The notes beneath the pieces were generated by a model. That model was not told where the DNA came from, ran no database searches, and saw only the letters and a list, made by a program, of their open reading frames with translations. Positions 43,499-57,100 of a stretch of 64,000 bases of DNA are shown piece by piece. Location of the stretch: assembly GCA_024516155.1 (NCBI GenBank), contig JAJJXM010000013.1, positions 868,001-932,000 of the forward strand. Reading direction: 5' to 3'. A program made the position numbers and the translations under genes. The first letter of the stretch is position 1, and the number at the start of each line of letters is the position of its first letter. The DNA comes from Pyronema omphalodes. Taxonomy: Eukaryota > Ascomycota > Pezizomycetes > Pezizales > Pyronemataceae.

Positions 43499-43728
43499 TG
43501 TCGTCCGAGCGGCCATGAAGGCGCGGAGTATCGAGATTTATGATTGAATGCGGCGAAACTAATATTGAATTGAGTTGACGGTAATGTTCAGGGGCGCGTT
43601 GTCTCCTTGAATGGAATCCTACTTTCAATATACGTATTTATCTTATAGACCTAGTGGCCTTTCTTCAGGACTCCTGGAAGTATCGGTATGACAATGATTC
43701 CGTCCGGAAAGAGGCGGACACCTCAGGG

Positions 43729-43744
43729 TGATACTTCATGATGC
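43729..43744. promoter_or_regulatory. 16-bp element shared with 38313-38328
   Basis: TGATACTTCATGATGC, same orientation and similar distance from the start codon as the copy near the Gly-rich gene. Confidence 0.4.
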
Positions 43745-44217
43745 TCGTGAAGGTCTAACGCTAAATAGCGTAGCCCCACCCACGATTGCAAATTTCGCTA
43801 GCTATCCAGACGAACTTCAGCTCTTGATGAGATCTGCCGCTCCGGCGAATCCGACGCAGATACAAAAGCTGATCAGGTCATCAGCTTAAGCTTCGGTCAA
43901 AAAGCCGGAATAACAAGCGGGGCATAATTAGCATCTCTCTTTAACCGGAACTCTGGATGAAGTGAGGAATTGATTTCCAATCGAATCTTCTCACAGAAAC
44001 TCAACCATCTTGCCGGAATTTTCATGCCAAAATAGGCATCTCATCTTCAGCGCAAGCCTTATGTAGTTCCTGAAGCTCATTGCCGATCGATGACGCACAG
44101 CGTGTAGGTGGAGCCCGCCGGATAAAATCACCCCGCAACGCGACCGAACTAAAGCCGCCAGCTTCGTGTACTTATACATAACATATCCAAACCTCATCTT
44201 GTAGCTTTACATAGTTC
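43745..44217. other. Upstream region of the aldo-keto reductase
   Basis: No coding frame stands out; it contains the AKR promoter and leader. Confidence 0.5.
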
Positions 44218-45282
44218 ATGCTTTCTCGTCTCTCCACAATCCGTAATCATCTTTTCCCCACAACTACCAGACTGTACTCCACCGCAAGAATGACCGCTTG
44301 GACCAAGTACGTTGGCGCGTTTTCCCACAGCTCTGCCCAATCTAACCCATCCCAGGAAGACCGACACCCTCAACACCGGTGCTACAATCCCTCTCATCGG
44401 ATTGGGAACCTGGCAGTCCCAGCCCGGTGCCGTCGAGAAGGCCGTGGAGGCCGCTCTCCGCGCTGGATACCGTCACATTGACACCGCCCTTGCCTACGGA
44501 AACGAAGCTGAAGTCGGAGCTGGAATCCGTGCCTCCGGTGTTCCCCGTGAGGAGATCTTCATCACCACCAAGCTCGACAACACCTGGCACAAGCGTGTTC
44601 CTGAGGGAATTGCATCTTCTTTGAAGTCTTTCGGAGTTGACTATGTCGATTTATACCTTATGCACTGGCCCTCATCCACCACTGAGGAGGACTTGATGAA
44701 GCACTACCCCGATTGGGACTTCACCAAGACTTGGGCCGAGATGCAGAAGATCCCCAAGACCCAGGCTAAGGCTATTGGTGTCTCTAACTTCGCCATCAAA
44801 AACCTCGAGATCTTGTTGAACGCTCCTACCACCACTGTTGTCCCTGCTGTAAACCAGATTGAGCTCCACCCCATGAACCCCTCTCCCAAGTTGGTCAAGT
44901 ACTGCAAGGAGAAGGGAATTCACTGCACCGGGTACTCCTGCTTGGGGTCTACCAACTCTCCCCTCCACAAGAACGAAGCTCTCCTCGCCATCTCCGAGAA
45001 GACCGGAAAGACCTCCGCGCAGGTGTTGTTGAAGTGGGGACTTCAGAAGGGATGGAGTGTTATCCCCAAGACCGTTACTGAAAGCCGTGTGAAGAACAAC
45101 TTTGACCAGGACGGTTGGGAGTTGGAGGATGCCGACATTGCTAAGCTTGATGCTATTACCGAGCGATTTAAGGTCTGCGGAGACTCATGGTGAGCATAAT
45201 CTATCGATCCGTGGTTAATGGGATTAAGATACTAATGAGCGATAGGTTGCCTGTTCGTGTGTTCTTTGGCGATGACGAGTAA
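44218..45282 (+). CDS. Aldo-keto reductase (GCY1/YPR1-type), possibly dual-targeted
   Basis: An NADPH-dependent reductase of aldehydes and ketones. Exons 44218-44306, 44356-45189 and 45246-45282 give 319 residues; the last exon supplies the usual PVRVFFGDDE end. From the second ATG (44290) the catalytic tetrad is Asp48, Tyr53, Lys78 and His109 (HIDTALAYGN, ITTKLDN, LMHWP). IPKTVTESRVKNN binds the cofactor adenine end. The first ATG adds 24 residues, MLSRLSTIRNHLFPTTTRLY followed by STAR, which look like a mitochondrial presequence with an RLYS-type cleavage site. The two in-frame ATGs could give mitochondrial and cytosolic forms. The substrate is not predictable. Confidence 0.93.
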
Positions 45283-48200
45283 ATGGGAAAGGAGGAGAAA
45301 AAGGCGCGGTGAATGGTGGAAATAGGTGTGATGTCATATATCCAGTTTGATTAGTGAACAAAATGCATGTTGATTAGAGAGGCGAAAATCAATTTATTTC
45401 ATTTCCATGTCAGCCTTGCATACGTACGTGAGATGAACCTAATTTTACACGGGATAATGATATCATACAACACGGCAATCCTGGCGTGTTAATAATAGTG
45501 TGGAATGCAGTGACACAATATTTGCCTCGACTCCTCTTCCTAATTGTGTCGCGGTTGAATCCATTACTATCCTGGTACCCCACATTTTACTGGCTGTTCC
45601 TGCTCCCTGGTCCCGGACCAAATGTATACATAAGTGTAATTCTCATCAGTTTCGGTTCTACAGTGCGGTGAGCTGTCTTTAACTAATATTTATACACCAA
45701 ATGTCGTGACTCAGTGTCAACCACAATATTGCTTCCGTTCCGAACCACTCTACAGTCACTATGTGTCAGGGGCAGTTTTGAAGTTTCGAGAGTTGCATTG
45801 ACAACTTCTACCTATTCTTCAAGCTCACCATTTTATTCCCAGGTGACAAGCTATCCATTCTCCACAACAAACCAAGCATCATGTATCTACTCGATCGGAA
45901 ATTCTCTGAATTTCATAAAAACTTCATTTGGTGCTTCGATATCTTTTCCACAGCATGAAGCCATCACGCCATGGATCCAGAAGATTCAAGCTTCTCTAAT
46001 GCGCTGTTAACCTGTAATATATCTTTTCCATCCATGAATAGAACCAGAAGTTTTTAAAACACGTAATTTTCCTCCTTCACAGGTGGCTTGGGCAATAGAG
46101 AAATTGACAATATCCGAGTGACATATAGTGAGCCCATATATATCCACCTTCATCTTCGTCTCGTGTGCATACAGCATGTGTTTACCACAAATCGTCACTG
46201 TGGGGTTGACTAGAGAAATACATATCAATCAAATACATAGACCACAATCCTCCTACCTGCATTACCATACGCCATTGAGAAGTTATTCCTGATCATTTTT
46301 ACTCCGAACACAAGCTCCTTCCGTCCATCAAGCTCGATTCAGTCCATGTAACATATCCAACTCCCAGCCACCTCAACAGCCCACTATTAACACCCATCCC
46401 CAAATTTACATGTATCATACATAACCCCAGTTCGAATTTCCAGGCATCAGTATCAGCCATACCATTTTCATTCCCATTTTCATACATATGCAAATCCTCA
46501 TCGTGACAAACTCTTCGCAACCGTTGACCACCCCCAAACCTCCAGCTGCAACTCTAATTACCCGCACTCACATCCGTATCTCACACCCGCACCCGCATTC
46601 TTAATCCTAATCCCTACTACGGCTATGCTACATACATATGAGTAACATCGGAACTGACTCCGAGTCAGCGGGACGTTGCAGATGGTGCAGATCATCATTG
46701 ATCGGCGGTTTATCTTATTGTAAGGCTGATAGATATGATGATTAAGGCAAATTGTGATAGGGTTACGTACGCATGGGTGTATGTATAAGCTGTAAAAACA
46801 ATCAAGGGCGGAAAGAATGTGCTGCAACCATAAATTGCTCACAGTTTGTTTCGGTAACGAATAGCTGTGGATTATATTAGCACATGGAGGGCTGGGCTGG
46901 GATGAGATGGTTGGATGGTTGGATGGATTGATGGGTATGAATATTGCCTATTGGAGATTTGTATGTACATGTATTTAAATTAAGGTTCCAATATGGTGTT
47001 ATTCCAGGAACCTAATGTACGTAGAATTGTACTGTGATAATGCACATGTATTACCTGTCATTTTAACCATGCGTCAATCCATCACATTACCGGTACATCA
47101 TATTCATCCCTTCATCCATTAATTTTCTCATGCATATATGATGGGTCGCATCTACCTTCCTCCTCTATGTACTTCAGCTCAAATTTAACGATACAGATAC
47201 ATATCATATATCCAAGCCGTCCATTATCTTCCAAATGAAATGCTCCCTCGCCCCATCTAGGTTACTATATATATGTATTACAGGTATTTATTGAATATCT
47301 GTATCTATGTAGAATGCTCATACATACATATACATTCCCGCATCGATGTATGAGTACATGTAAGTACTCTACACATCTGCAAGTCTATGCGCAGCACACA
47401 GTACACACTCCCGTATCACAGCATTATGGTTAATATTAATTACTTAAAGCAACGACAATTTAAACCCTAATTTATGTACTTCCTATCTATCTGACAGGCT
47501 ACTTTGATTCCCGCTTATTCATGTACAGCAGCTATACCTAGATGTAGTGTGATTGTACCCAGATACTTTAGGAAAAAGGGGCAGCTAATTAAGTTTATCC
47601 TGATGTCGTAACTTGGTGATAGCGTCTGTAGGACTTTGAGTAAGACATTCAGACTTTGTATTTATGTATACACAGATTTGTAAAGATTTTATGCCAAGCT
47701 TCGCCGACTCAAAAATGTAGCGAAACTTCGAAAGCCAAGCAGAATAGCTTCGTTACTTATAGTACTCTTATCCAGAAGTTTAAAAAGTCCAAGAATGGAG
47801 AACAATTCTGGAGACGAGGTAAAAAACTCGGGTAAGCAAAGTTCAAACACGGTAACGATGATTAGGCTCGAGTTGCTATCATTTCCACAAGGACGGCGTT
47901 TGAAGTTTAAAAATCCTACATATCGACTGACGCGGAATGTAAGTTATCTATTTTGCCGGGTCTATGTCTGCTGATAATAATACTGATTTCCATTTCCATT
48001 TTTATTTCCTCAATATCAGGCCACTTGACTTGGGGGGATGTAAGAAGCGGTAACAAGTTTCATGTTAACACCATAACCCCTTGTTGTATCCACGAATAGT
48101 TCACCCTGTCAACTGTCAAGCACCGCATCGAGATAGAATCCCACGCAATGTTTTGTAGTAAGTCTTCCAAAAGTCAGCTCAAAACTCCAAAGAGTAACGA

Positions 48201-48781
48201 TCCCCAAATGCCTCCTCAGAAGTTTGAGATGTTCATCGTCAGCATCTTGAATGTTCATCACATGTAAGACCGCCTATTTACGAGCCCAAAAAGTTAGGGA
48301 GTAATCTATTCATCCCCGCCAGACACGTAATATTGCAGATCTATTTGTGATACCATTGTAGTAACTTCAACCTCGTTGCACGTAGGCGGTAGCATGAGGC
48401 TATCGAGTCCGGTCATAGACTTCCCGTTCGTGTAATGATTCCACCTCAATTGAGCGGCGGATGAACCTATAGCCGCGCAAGCTTCAAGTAGCGATGAATA
48501 AACTCTGCTCCTTGCATTGAACTCAGGATTTACAAGATTGACTGCCAAATCGAGTCTTCCGGGGGCGATTTCGAATGTAATAGATCATCGCTCGAGGGTA
48601 TATGCGTTGATACTATTCTGATACCCTGTTATAGCCCTGCCGTAAGCTCTGCTATATAAATATGGTTATCCTGTGCGAGTTAGACTATCTTGCGCCATTA
48701 GTTCAGACATTGTACAAGATTCAGTACCTAACAATCTATCAGTAACAGTTATCTTTACCTTACATCCGGGAAAAAGAAAAA
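45283..48781. other. Gene-poor stretch, 3.5 kb
   Basis: AT-rich, with TGGATGGT-type and TACATA-rich simple sequence near 46900-47350. A minus-strand frame at 48306-48548 (FNARSRVYSSLLEACAAIGS) has coding character but no ATG at its start; it may be a remnant. Confidence 0.45.
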
Positions 48782-50743
48782 ATGGCTCAAGCTCTTGAAG
48801 GCATTGAGACGAGGTTGTACATCAATGGCGAGGTACGTCCGTACTCTTTATTTTCCCCCCATATCTCTTTAATGCGCCAGTTCTGGAGTTCCAGTTGCCA
48901 GGCGTTGGTTATTGAGCACCAAATTTGGAGCATCGGTCCTAAGCGTTATTCCTTGTCCACTCACCAGTCCTCACGTTCTGGAGAGCTATGAGCTCCCCAT
49001 AGACGACCGCTAATATAGGGCGTTTCTCCAGTGGTTCGAATCACCCGACCAAATCCATCTCGTCCGCCCATTTGACGAGCAACCTCTATGCTCCGTCCAT
49101 TCTGCGACAGTCGGGCACATCGACGCCGCCGTCTCTGCGGCCTTGTTGTCCTTCCCAGCCTGGCGTGACCTCGGCCCTTTAGGTCGTAAGCCCTTCTTCC
49201 GCCGCCTCTCCGCCTTGATGCGTGAGCATGCCACCGAATTTGCCGCTCTCAATGCCCTCAATTTGGGCCGCTCCTCGGAACTCTCCAACTGGGAAGTTCA
49301 GCATTCAGCAGATATCTATGAATACTATGCCGAAGCTGCAATTGATATTGTTGGTGAGACGAGAGTGGGAGTTGATGGTCGTCTGGATTTCGAAATCAGA
49401 CAGCCGTATGGAGTTGTGGGTGCGATTATTCCATGGAATGTGCCAACGATGATGTTTGCCATGAAGACTGGGGCTGCACTTGCTGCAGGAAATACAATCG
49501 TGATGAAGAGCAGTGAGAAGGCGCCGTTGACAGTGAGTACTAAACTTAACGCAAGAGAGTTCAAAGTCTCAGAAAATGATACTAATGAACGATGGTAATA
49601 GTCATTGCTTATGGCAAGTCTCATGCACAAGGCTGGGTTCCCTGCTGGTGTTGTAAACATTCTCTCCGGACTTGGACCTGTCGCAGGGGCGAGACTTGCG
49701 GAGCACCCGGATGTCAGGAAGCTGTCGTTCACTGGTAGCACCGCAACTGGAAGACGTATGTCTGCATATTTCCAAAACCGTTTCATACGCAGTTGCTGAT
49801 GTTATCAATAAATAGTTCTGCAGAAGGTATCTGCCGAGACGAACATGAAGAAGTACCAACTCGAGCTCGGTGGCAAGTCGGCGTGTATCGTATTTGCGGA
49901 TGCGGACCTTGAAAAGGCGGCAGAGCTTCTCGCAAACAGTTTCACTTTTTTGAGCGGCCAAGCCTGTATTGCCAGTAGCAGGGTTCTTGTTGAAGAGAGT
50001 GTTATGGAGGAGTTTATGGGGTTTGTTAACCTTTGTTTTTATCCACATCTGCCGGTGCTTTGTTGTGTGGAGATTCAGGGAAATTGCACTATCGGCCGGT
50101 TGCTAATTAATCTGTGTACAGCCACTTCCGGACGTTCGTTGGAGCAAAGGAGATGAATGTTCTCACAGATCCCACACTTGATTGCGCAGATGGACTCTCT
50201 CCTTTGGTTGATGAGATTCAATTCAAGAAGGTATTGGCCTATATCGAAGAAGGAAAGCGAACATCGGCGAAGCCCGTGATTGGCGGACACCGAATTGGAA
50301 GCAAGGTATGTCCAGCTAATTGCCCCTAGCCGTCGTAATAAAGTTATCTGATCCCCCCACTTTAATAGGGTTATTTTGTGGCACCATGCATTTTTGAGAA
50401 CCTGCCGCAGAGCTCGCGTTTAATTCAAGAAGAAATATTCGGTCCCGTGGTCTGCGTCAATACGTTCAAGACTGAACAGGAAGCCTTGGCCCTTGCAAAT
50501 GACACCCAATATGGTTTATATGCTAGTGCATTTTCAAAGGATGTTGGGCGTCTCATGCGTTGCGCAAAGGGCCTGGATGCAGGAATGGTTGGATTGAATG
50601 TTACTTCTCCTGACCTGGTTCCTGGCTTCGCCTTTGGTGGTTACAAGAGTTCTGGCTCTGGGCGCGACGCATACAAACACGGGTTGTTGACCATGGTCGA
50701 GCAGAAGACCGTGGGGCTTGTTTACGGAACCCAGGCACATTAA
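48782..50743 (+). CDS. NAD(P)-dependent aldehyde dehydrogenase
   Basis: Oxidises an aldehyde to the acid. Exons 48782-48832, 49032-49532, 49602-49755, 49816-50020, 50122-50305 and 50369-50743 give 489 residues, the normal family length, with all phases consistent. Landmarks are [12 protein letters not shown], the cofactor Lys in [20 protein letters not shown], the general base Glu253 in LELGGKS, the nucleophile Cys287 in [16 protein letters not shown] and [12 protein letters not shown]. Intron 1 uses a TCTCCAG acceptor, chosen because the nearer AG puts the frame out. Intron 4 has a GTTTGT donor. No targeting signal or peroxisomal end is seen, so it is probably cytosolic. Substrate not known. 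Confidence 0.94.
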
Positions 50744-52181
50744 ATGGTGCAGAAGCCTGACGAAGGCTGAAGAATTCTTGGTGGGGAGACTCATGTCGTA
50801 TTTCAAGTTTCGGTGTTTCTTGGTATCCAGACGGTTGGGCGCAGATGAGGATGGTGGTTTCGGTCTTACCAGCGATTCGCCATGTTCACTAGCTCGCCGA
50901 GGTGAACTGGACTCTGTCGCTGTTTTCTGTGGTAGTTATCTCGGAATAAAATGAGGCTCATACTCTGTCCTTCTCAGCTGATGGGTGCTCGGTGATGATC
51001 CACTTTCCTGAAACTCCAACCAATCTACGCGAGCCTCGGCCACGGGTTAAATTCCGGTGATTAAGATCTTGGTATCTTTTATCTCTAAACTTGATCAATT
51101 CTAGTTCGCGCCACGATCTTTTGCGCCCCAGGGTACCACGCTATCTAAATTTGCTCCCAAGTCCGAGCGGCGCGATCTTCTTTTTATGGGCCCGTCTGAT
51201 ATGTACCCTGTGTCCTCACTTCTGTACTTCTGCACTCTGCAAGCCCAGTGTCCGTCAGGGCCGTCAGTCTCCCCGTGAGTTAGTGAGCGGACGTGCATCA
51301 TCATGCGTTTGATGGATGGGTATAGTGCACTCTGGTGCGGGGGTGGAAGCGCAACACGCGTGGGAAGGCCTTGATGTGTGATTCGCCTGAGAAACCGTAA
51401 GGCGGAGTCAATGTTTCGTTCGTTCGCGTAGAGTAAAGTTGCAAGACCGTGCGCGCGCTGTGGAACTGGCAGACCACACACAGCACCAGTTTTCCAGTAC
51501 TAGCTGAAGTCACATCTCCGTGTGATGCTGTAATATTGTCCTGGAACACCATGCGGACTGGATGATGATTGTTGATATTGATTGATCTGCAGTGGTTTGG
51601 CCGTAGATGAGATGAAAACTGGAAAATTCCAGGGAGGGTGGGAGGGAGGGTTGTTGGGGCCAGTTGGGGCGGCATGATTGCAATCTATGGCTTTCAGATA
51701 TGAATAACAAAAATTTGTCTTCTGGTGTCATTTTTGGTGTAATAATCCTGGGACCTGATCTCATGTAGAGAATTTTAGGTTGGGTCCCCCACACCCATTC
51801 GCGTCTAGCCCCCGCTGTGGCTGGCGACTTCTATTTTCCTTCTATCGCCTGCGTGTAACGCAACTAAAGTTGCTGGTCCATAGATAACGGCCCCTCCTTC
51901 CCAGGACGTTCTTGCAGGTCGCCTTAAAAAGTCCCATATCGCAAGTGCCGCTGCTTTGTCCGGAGTGAGTCGAAGATCCATAAATCCTGAGCCTCGCCGC
52001 GGAAAACTTTCGTTAGCTATCCGTCGAAGCCACCGTCCGCACCGCAACTTCCACCAACAGTTGCACTTAACGTCATTCACTGTACCTCACCGAAAGCCAG
52101 TCACTTATAAATAAGTCTTCGACAACTCCCATACTTTCAACAATCGTTTCAACAAACCCGAGCATTACCTACAGCATCAAC
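50744..52181. other. Intergenic stretch, 1.4 kb
   Basis: Several overlapping open frames on the minus strand (51101-51794) without a recognised product. The last 100 bp hold a possible TATA box (CTTATAAATAAG at about 52104) and the leader of the next gene. Confidence 0.5.
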
Positions 52182-53356
52182 ATGAACGTATCCACCGACA
52201 TACGACCTTCGTTCGGCGGCTTCGAGTTTGTTCTCAAAACTCCCACTCTGATGCACGCCGCTGCCGTTGCTCTCGGAGGTAGCATTGTATACTATTCATT
52301 CAACCGCAAGCGCATTGCCGGAAACAATGACTCTCTTTTGCCGGCTACTGAGAAGGTTTGTTCCAATTCAACATGTATGGCCCGAAGATTTTTCCTGACA
52401 GTTAGTAGAAAAAGCCAGCAATTCTCGAGCCTCTCCACAACTTCAACTACCAAACGACACCACCCATTACGATCCGTCCGTACAAGCCCATCTACCATCT
52501 CAACATGGGAATTCAGTCTCTTTCTCCCAATGAGCTCATTATGCTCGACCGCAACTATCGCATGAGACTCGCCAAGAGAAGACATCTGATGCGCACCCAC
52601 CACAACACTACCGGATGCCTGCCCCACGCTTCCTGGGCCGTAAACGAGTTCTACACGTACCTGATCTCAAACCACCTCCCCACGAGATTCCCCACCGTCT
52701 TCAGCAAGTCTCCCTCCGGAACCTTGGTTCTGAATCAGACCACGAGTGACACCTACCCCGTTATTCCACAGTCTTCCCAAAATGCGTTGACCGCGCTTGG
52801 TGAGAATCTCGACGAGGACTTTGTTTTCCTTGTTCCAGACGCCGAAGGAGTTTACAGAGTCGGAGCTTTCGTCATGTGTTTCCCCAACGGGTTCGACATG
52901 TCCACGAAACTTGGCGCAACAATGGAGGAGATTCACAAGCCTGTGCCAGAGCTCCAGGCTAAGCTTGGAAAGAGCATCGAGCGCCATTTCGCGCGTATGA
53001 CTCCCGGAGTCGAGAATGGTGTAAAGCGTACCAACTGGAGTATCTCACGGAGCTCGGAATTGTGGACCCCTCAGGGTACCCATGTGTACGACGGCGAGGA
53101 GATCCCTGAGGATGTTGCAATCAACCCCGAGGAGTGTTGTTTGAGAGTGGAACGCCAGACGATTTGGAAGCTTCCTGGCACTGGTGCAATTGTGTTTGGT
53201 ATTAAGACCTACCTTACGCCTCTCAGTGAGATCAAGCAGGAGGCTGGAGAGGCCGAGAAGCTTGCGACTGCCATTGAGGGTCTCGGCGACAAGATGGGCC
53301 GGTATAAGGCACGTGGGGTTTGGGGAAGCCAGGTTTTGCAATACTTGCGCGCTTAG
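52182..53356 (+). CDS. HRQ/DUF3445 family protein (heme-dependent demethylase-like)
   Basis: Exons 52182-52355 and 52409-53356 encode 373 residues (GTTTGT donor, TTAGTAG acceptor). After an N-terminal part with one hydrophobic segment (LMHAAAVALGGSIVYYSF, about residues 24-41), the body has the DUF3445 marks ITIRPYKPIYHLNMG, LDRNYRMRLAKRR, and LRVERQTIWKLPGTGAIVF followed by IKTYLTPL. Bacterial relatives are subunits of heme-dependent oxidative N-demethylases; fungal members are mostly uncharacterised. The hydrophobic segment may anchor it in a membrane. The gene is isolated, with its own TATA-like promoter. The family assignment is firm, the function not. Confidence 0.85.
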
Positions 53357-53698
53357 TTTTGAGATTTGATATCTTTTGGTTTTAATTCGTTTTGATTTCT
53401 GCGGGTCTGGCGGGTGTTTCTGGGGTTCTGGATTTGCTTTTTGGTTTCTAGGTCTGCTTTGATTTGTTAGATGTTTTAGTTCTAGTCTTTTAGGGTTATT
53501 GTTTTATGGCGTCATATATTCAGGGAGAGATACATACTCAGAAATGATAAAAACAACATGTTTTGTTGCGTCATGCCTTTGCCTTCGTGCCTTCCATGCG
53601 TTCCCCAACCAAGCCTTCGTGATCTCGATTCTTCGCACGTAATTGATCATCCGGTACATTCTAGGGAGATCGCCATTACCGCCGTGGTAAGTTGCCAG
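53357..53698. other. 3' flank of the HRQ gene
   Basis: T-rich downstream region; no gene. Confidence 0.5.
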
Positions 53699-54165
53699 TC
53701 AATATCGTGCCTCGAACTGTAAAACACCCCACGCCTCAGAAGTACCCCGCAAACTAGCTTTGCAGATCCCATTCAAACATCCTAAATAGGACCTAGCTCG
53801 GAGATGACCTATTGACAAGTGACCGTCGCGGCTCTCATACGATTCCTGACAGAGTGCATCCAGCAACAGTTTGTTGTTGTGCAGCCGGAATTTGAGACGC
53901 ACAAAGTTCTGTACAAGGTGGCTAGTTGAGTTTCGCTGGCATCCTACGCTACCACAACAATTGATTCTGCCTGATCGATGTCGCCGACTTCCATGACGAG
54001 CCCTCCAGCTGTTGTAACAATTCGGTCATAGCAACAAGCCAACCAGGAATTGAATGCAAACCACGGCAGAACCCCAACAGGAAACAGCAACCCACGCATA
54101 ACCAACGGATTATCGGCACCGGTCAGGAAGTAACTCCAGTCTCCAAGCTCCAGCCTTATTGGTAC
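53699..54165 (-). pseudogene. Decayed coding sequence of unknown family
   Basis: Two neighbouring minus-strand frames have strong coding character. At 53944-54165 the translation includes RLELGDWSYFLTGADNPL, GVLPWFAFNSWLACCYDRIV and GGLVMEVGDIDQAESI, ending at a TAG. At 53699-53902 it continues in another frame with VRLKFRLHNNKLLLDALCQE. The two are separated by stops or a possible 39-nt intron, and the region upstream (to about 54370) is also open in shifting frames. The aromatic, cysteine-bearing sequence looks like part of a real fungal protein family, but it is not one that can be named here. Confidence 0.4.
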
Positions 54166-57100
54166 CTATTTCGGCAAATATGTTTTCCCGGTATTACTCT
54201 GGAAACAGAACCTGGATATCCCGTTTGAAGATATACGGCAGAGTTGCTGATATGTACGGGCTTGCGTGTCACATATGTACCTCTGGCAGAGATCCTGGTT
54301 TGCCATTGCATCAACACGGGGTGGCTAGACCCGCTCCTAGAGGTTGTGGAAGATACCCACGATGTAATGCATAAAACACAATCCCAGTGTTGAGTCCGTG
54401 CTGTTGTACGACATCGATAAGAGGAAAAAAAGCAACTTCATCCAGTAGAAGATGCACTTTTGAAGATCCCGTGGACTTCTTGAATTGTAATTACGAAACA
54501 AGCTTCTCTTGCATCGCGTTGATGGGCCTTTCGGTTGAGATCGTCAAGTGAGAATAGCAAAAAGTCTTTGTAATAAGTGCAAAATGGAAAATGAGGCGTG
54601 TATGTAACACATGCATTATTGTCCTTGATGTCTGTCAATGTCATCGAAACGCGCGATTGTGCACCCGTGTACAATATCCATCTCGTGAGAATTCCAAAGG
54701 CGGTGAAGATAACAGTGGTAGTGGGCCTCAGCGCTGAAAACACGGAAGACGGCCTAGATAGAATCCTCCCAAGTTGGTGAGTGAATTGACCGGAGATATC
54801 AATATTTGTATGGCTTCCATATCATCCATCGAGATCTGTGCTCGAGCGTACCTTAACATGTGTCATCGAAGAAGAAGAGCCCAAGCTGTAAGCTGCGCTT
54901 AAGTCCGCCAACCGGAAAGCCAGCCTAAAGCAACGTGGTACCAGGTACCACATAGTTCGCGGGCCGCGAGCAAGTCACAACAGGGTCCCGAATTCTTCCG
55001 GGTCCGACGTCTAGACAACTGGAAGAACCATTCTTTGGCCAGACTATCGATAAGCTTATATTCCTAACTGCGCTGCCGAAAGTCCGATATCGAACGGTTC
55101 GCAGCACTATCTGTTAGCACTCCCGGATGAGACTCCGTCGGGCCGGCCTTACCAATCGAAGTATGTAGCTGAATTCGGGCCCTATGCACTTCTGATGGTT
55201 CTGATGCAAAGTGACGTTGGGCTTCATGAGGCCACGAGGTCGTTGTTTTGTAGCACATGAAGTTTAAACGTTTTCGAAAACTCTCGGTGTATCGCGTGCG
55301 CATAGATAGAACAGGCATGACGTGCATGAGATGGGCGGGCATAGACTGTCACAACACCACAAACTCCTAATCTTAGTCCCTTTTCGACAGGTAAAAATCG
55401 GCTTCAACAAACAGATTGCATAAGAACTCTTCATTCTTACCTTTGATATGAAAACCCACGTTCAAGTCATGGGAGTTAGTGTTCAGAAAGGAAAAAGATG
55501 GAGATGGAGCTTCGTCACACGTTGGAAAAGATGGGAAGGTCTTTACAACACAACCGAGGTGCTCGGGGTTATGTCCGATGATTCGGCTAACACATGTAGG
55601 CATACACAAAAATGAGTTGAACATTTATTATGGGTAATGAATGTCCATTGGCATTATTGAACTCGGGATTACAGGGAACTTTCTCTTCGCTTGGCACATT
55701 GGTCCGTGATAGTTTCCACCAAATATATCGGTTATCGGTTATGTGCATGCATATGCATCTTTTTCATGACAAGGAGTAATCGGAGTACTTGAAGTCAATG
55801 GCGGCGCCCAAGACGCCATTCAGCAATAGTGCGATGATGGCAAAGTATTACGTGAATGCTTGGCAACTTTCACTAAGGATATCAATAACTGCTAATTTTG
55901 GATATATATATACGGTATGTGAAAGTGCGGCTTACGAGAAGTAAGAAGAATGCGAAACAGCGGCTAATAAAGTTTAATTATCAACCATGGAGATTAGCAT
56001 ACATGTATAATAAATCTTATTCTTACCGCATGTTCAGTTCACATTTGAGTTCATGGAGGAATTCACCCTAACTATCCGCACCAGACTTTTCTAAGAATAA
56101 CGGGAAGGTCATCGTAGGAAGGTAAAGAAGCTCATAACATCACTCCTTCTTTAATCACAGCATATGCATGAATTTTGTCATAGGCATTCATTCAGTCAAA
56201 AGCAACATCAAGACGACAAATATGATTGATGGCAATGAAGGTTCGGATAACAAGTATGATATGCTGCTAATTATACACCTATGCTTTGTATTATCAGTTT
56301 CTTTGATTCCTGTCATTAAATTCCTAAATCTTCTCTATCTATTCAGATGAAGGTTTAAGTATGCCCAAAGTAGCAGAAGTCACCCTGTATAGTGCAAACA
56401 AACCCAAAGTCACCAGGCTCTGTAACTCTGTTGCGGCCCGATATTTCGAGTCTACGAGAAATGGTGAAGCAGTCAGCAAATAGTTGACAAAAAACGTGAT
56501 ATTTTTTGCGCCAGTTATCGAAATATCGATGAAATTACTTTGGTGTCATTTGATGATTCCAAATATCTTGTTCAACCCCCGTTGACTTGCTCGAATATCT
56601 CGATGCAAATGTCAGAGACTCGGATATGACATTGACTGTGTAACACCCATTATTCCGGAAGCTTTACCCCAGAATATTCTTGTCCTCTCATTTCTTCTTT
56701 CTTCTTTGTTATACATTCATAAATTTCTTGCGGAAAAGATTAGTTGCATATTCTAAGGGCCAAAACTGACATACATACTGCTTCGAGCAGATTGTTGAAA
56801 AGTACCGCGTATCCTCTAAATGATATCGTAATATCTCTAGCGTCTTGAAGACCCAGTGCAAAGGTTTGATAAAATAAACTTGTATCTCCGTATTCTAGTT
56901 TCTAAGAATGCCATAGTCAGTAGGCAATGGAACTGCCATTATTAGTCTGACAACGCTAGTGCTTGGAAATGGTACTCGACTGTCAATCATGCACCCGGAA
57001 TTCCTAATAGATTCTTCATGATACGTATATGCAGAGCCTGTGATACCCTTTTAATAGCCCCGAAACGCTCCTTCATACTTAAGTCATTTGAGTCTGTGAC

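Noticed and set aside
49026..49046. GGTTCGAATCACCC resembling a tRNA B box
   Set aside because: It lies in and beside exon 2 of the aldehyde dehydrogenase; no A box or cloverleaf can be formed around it.
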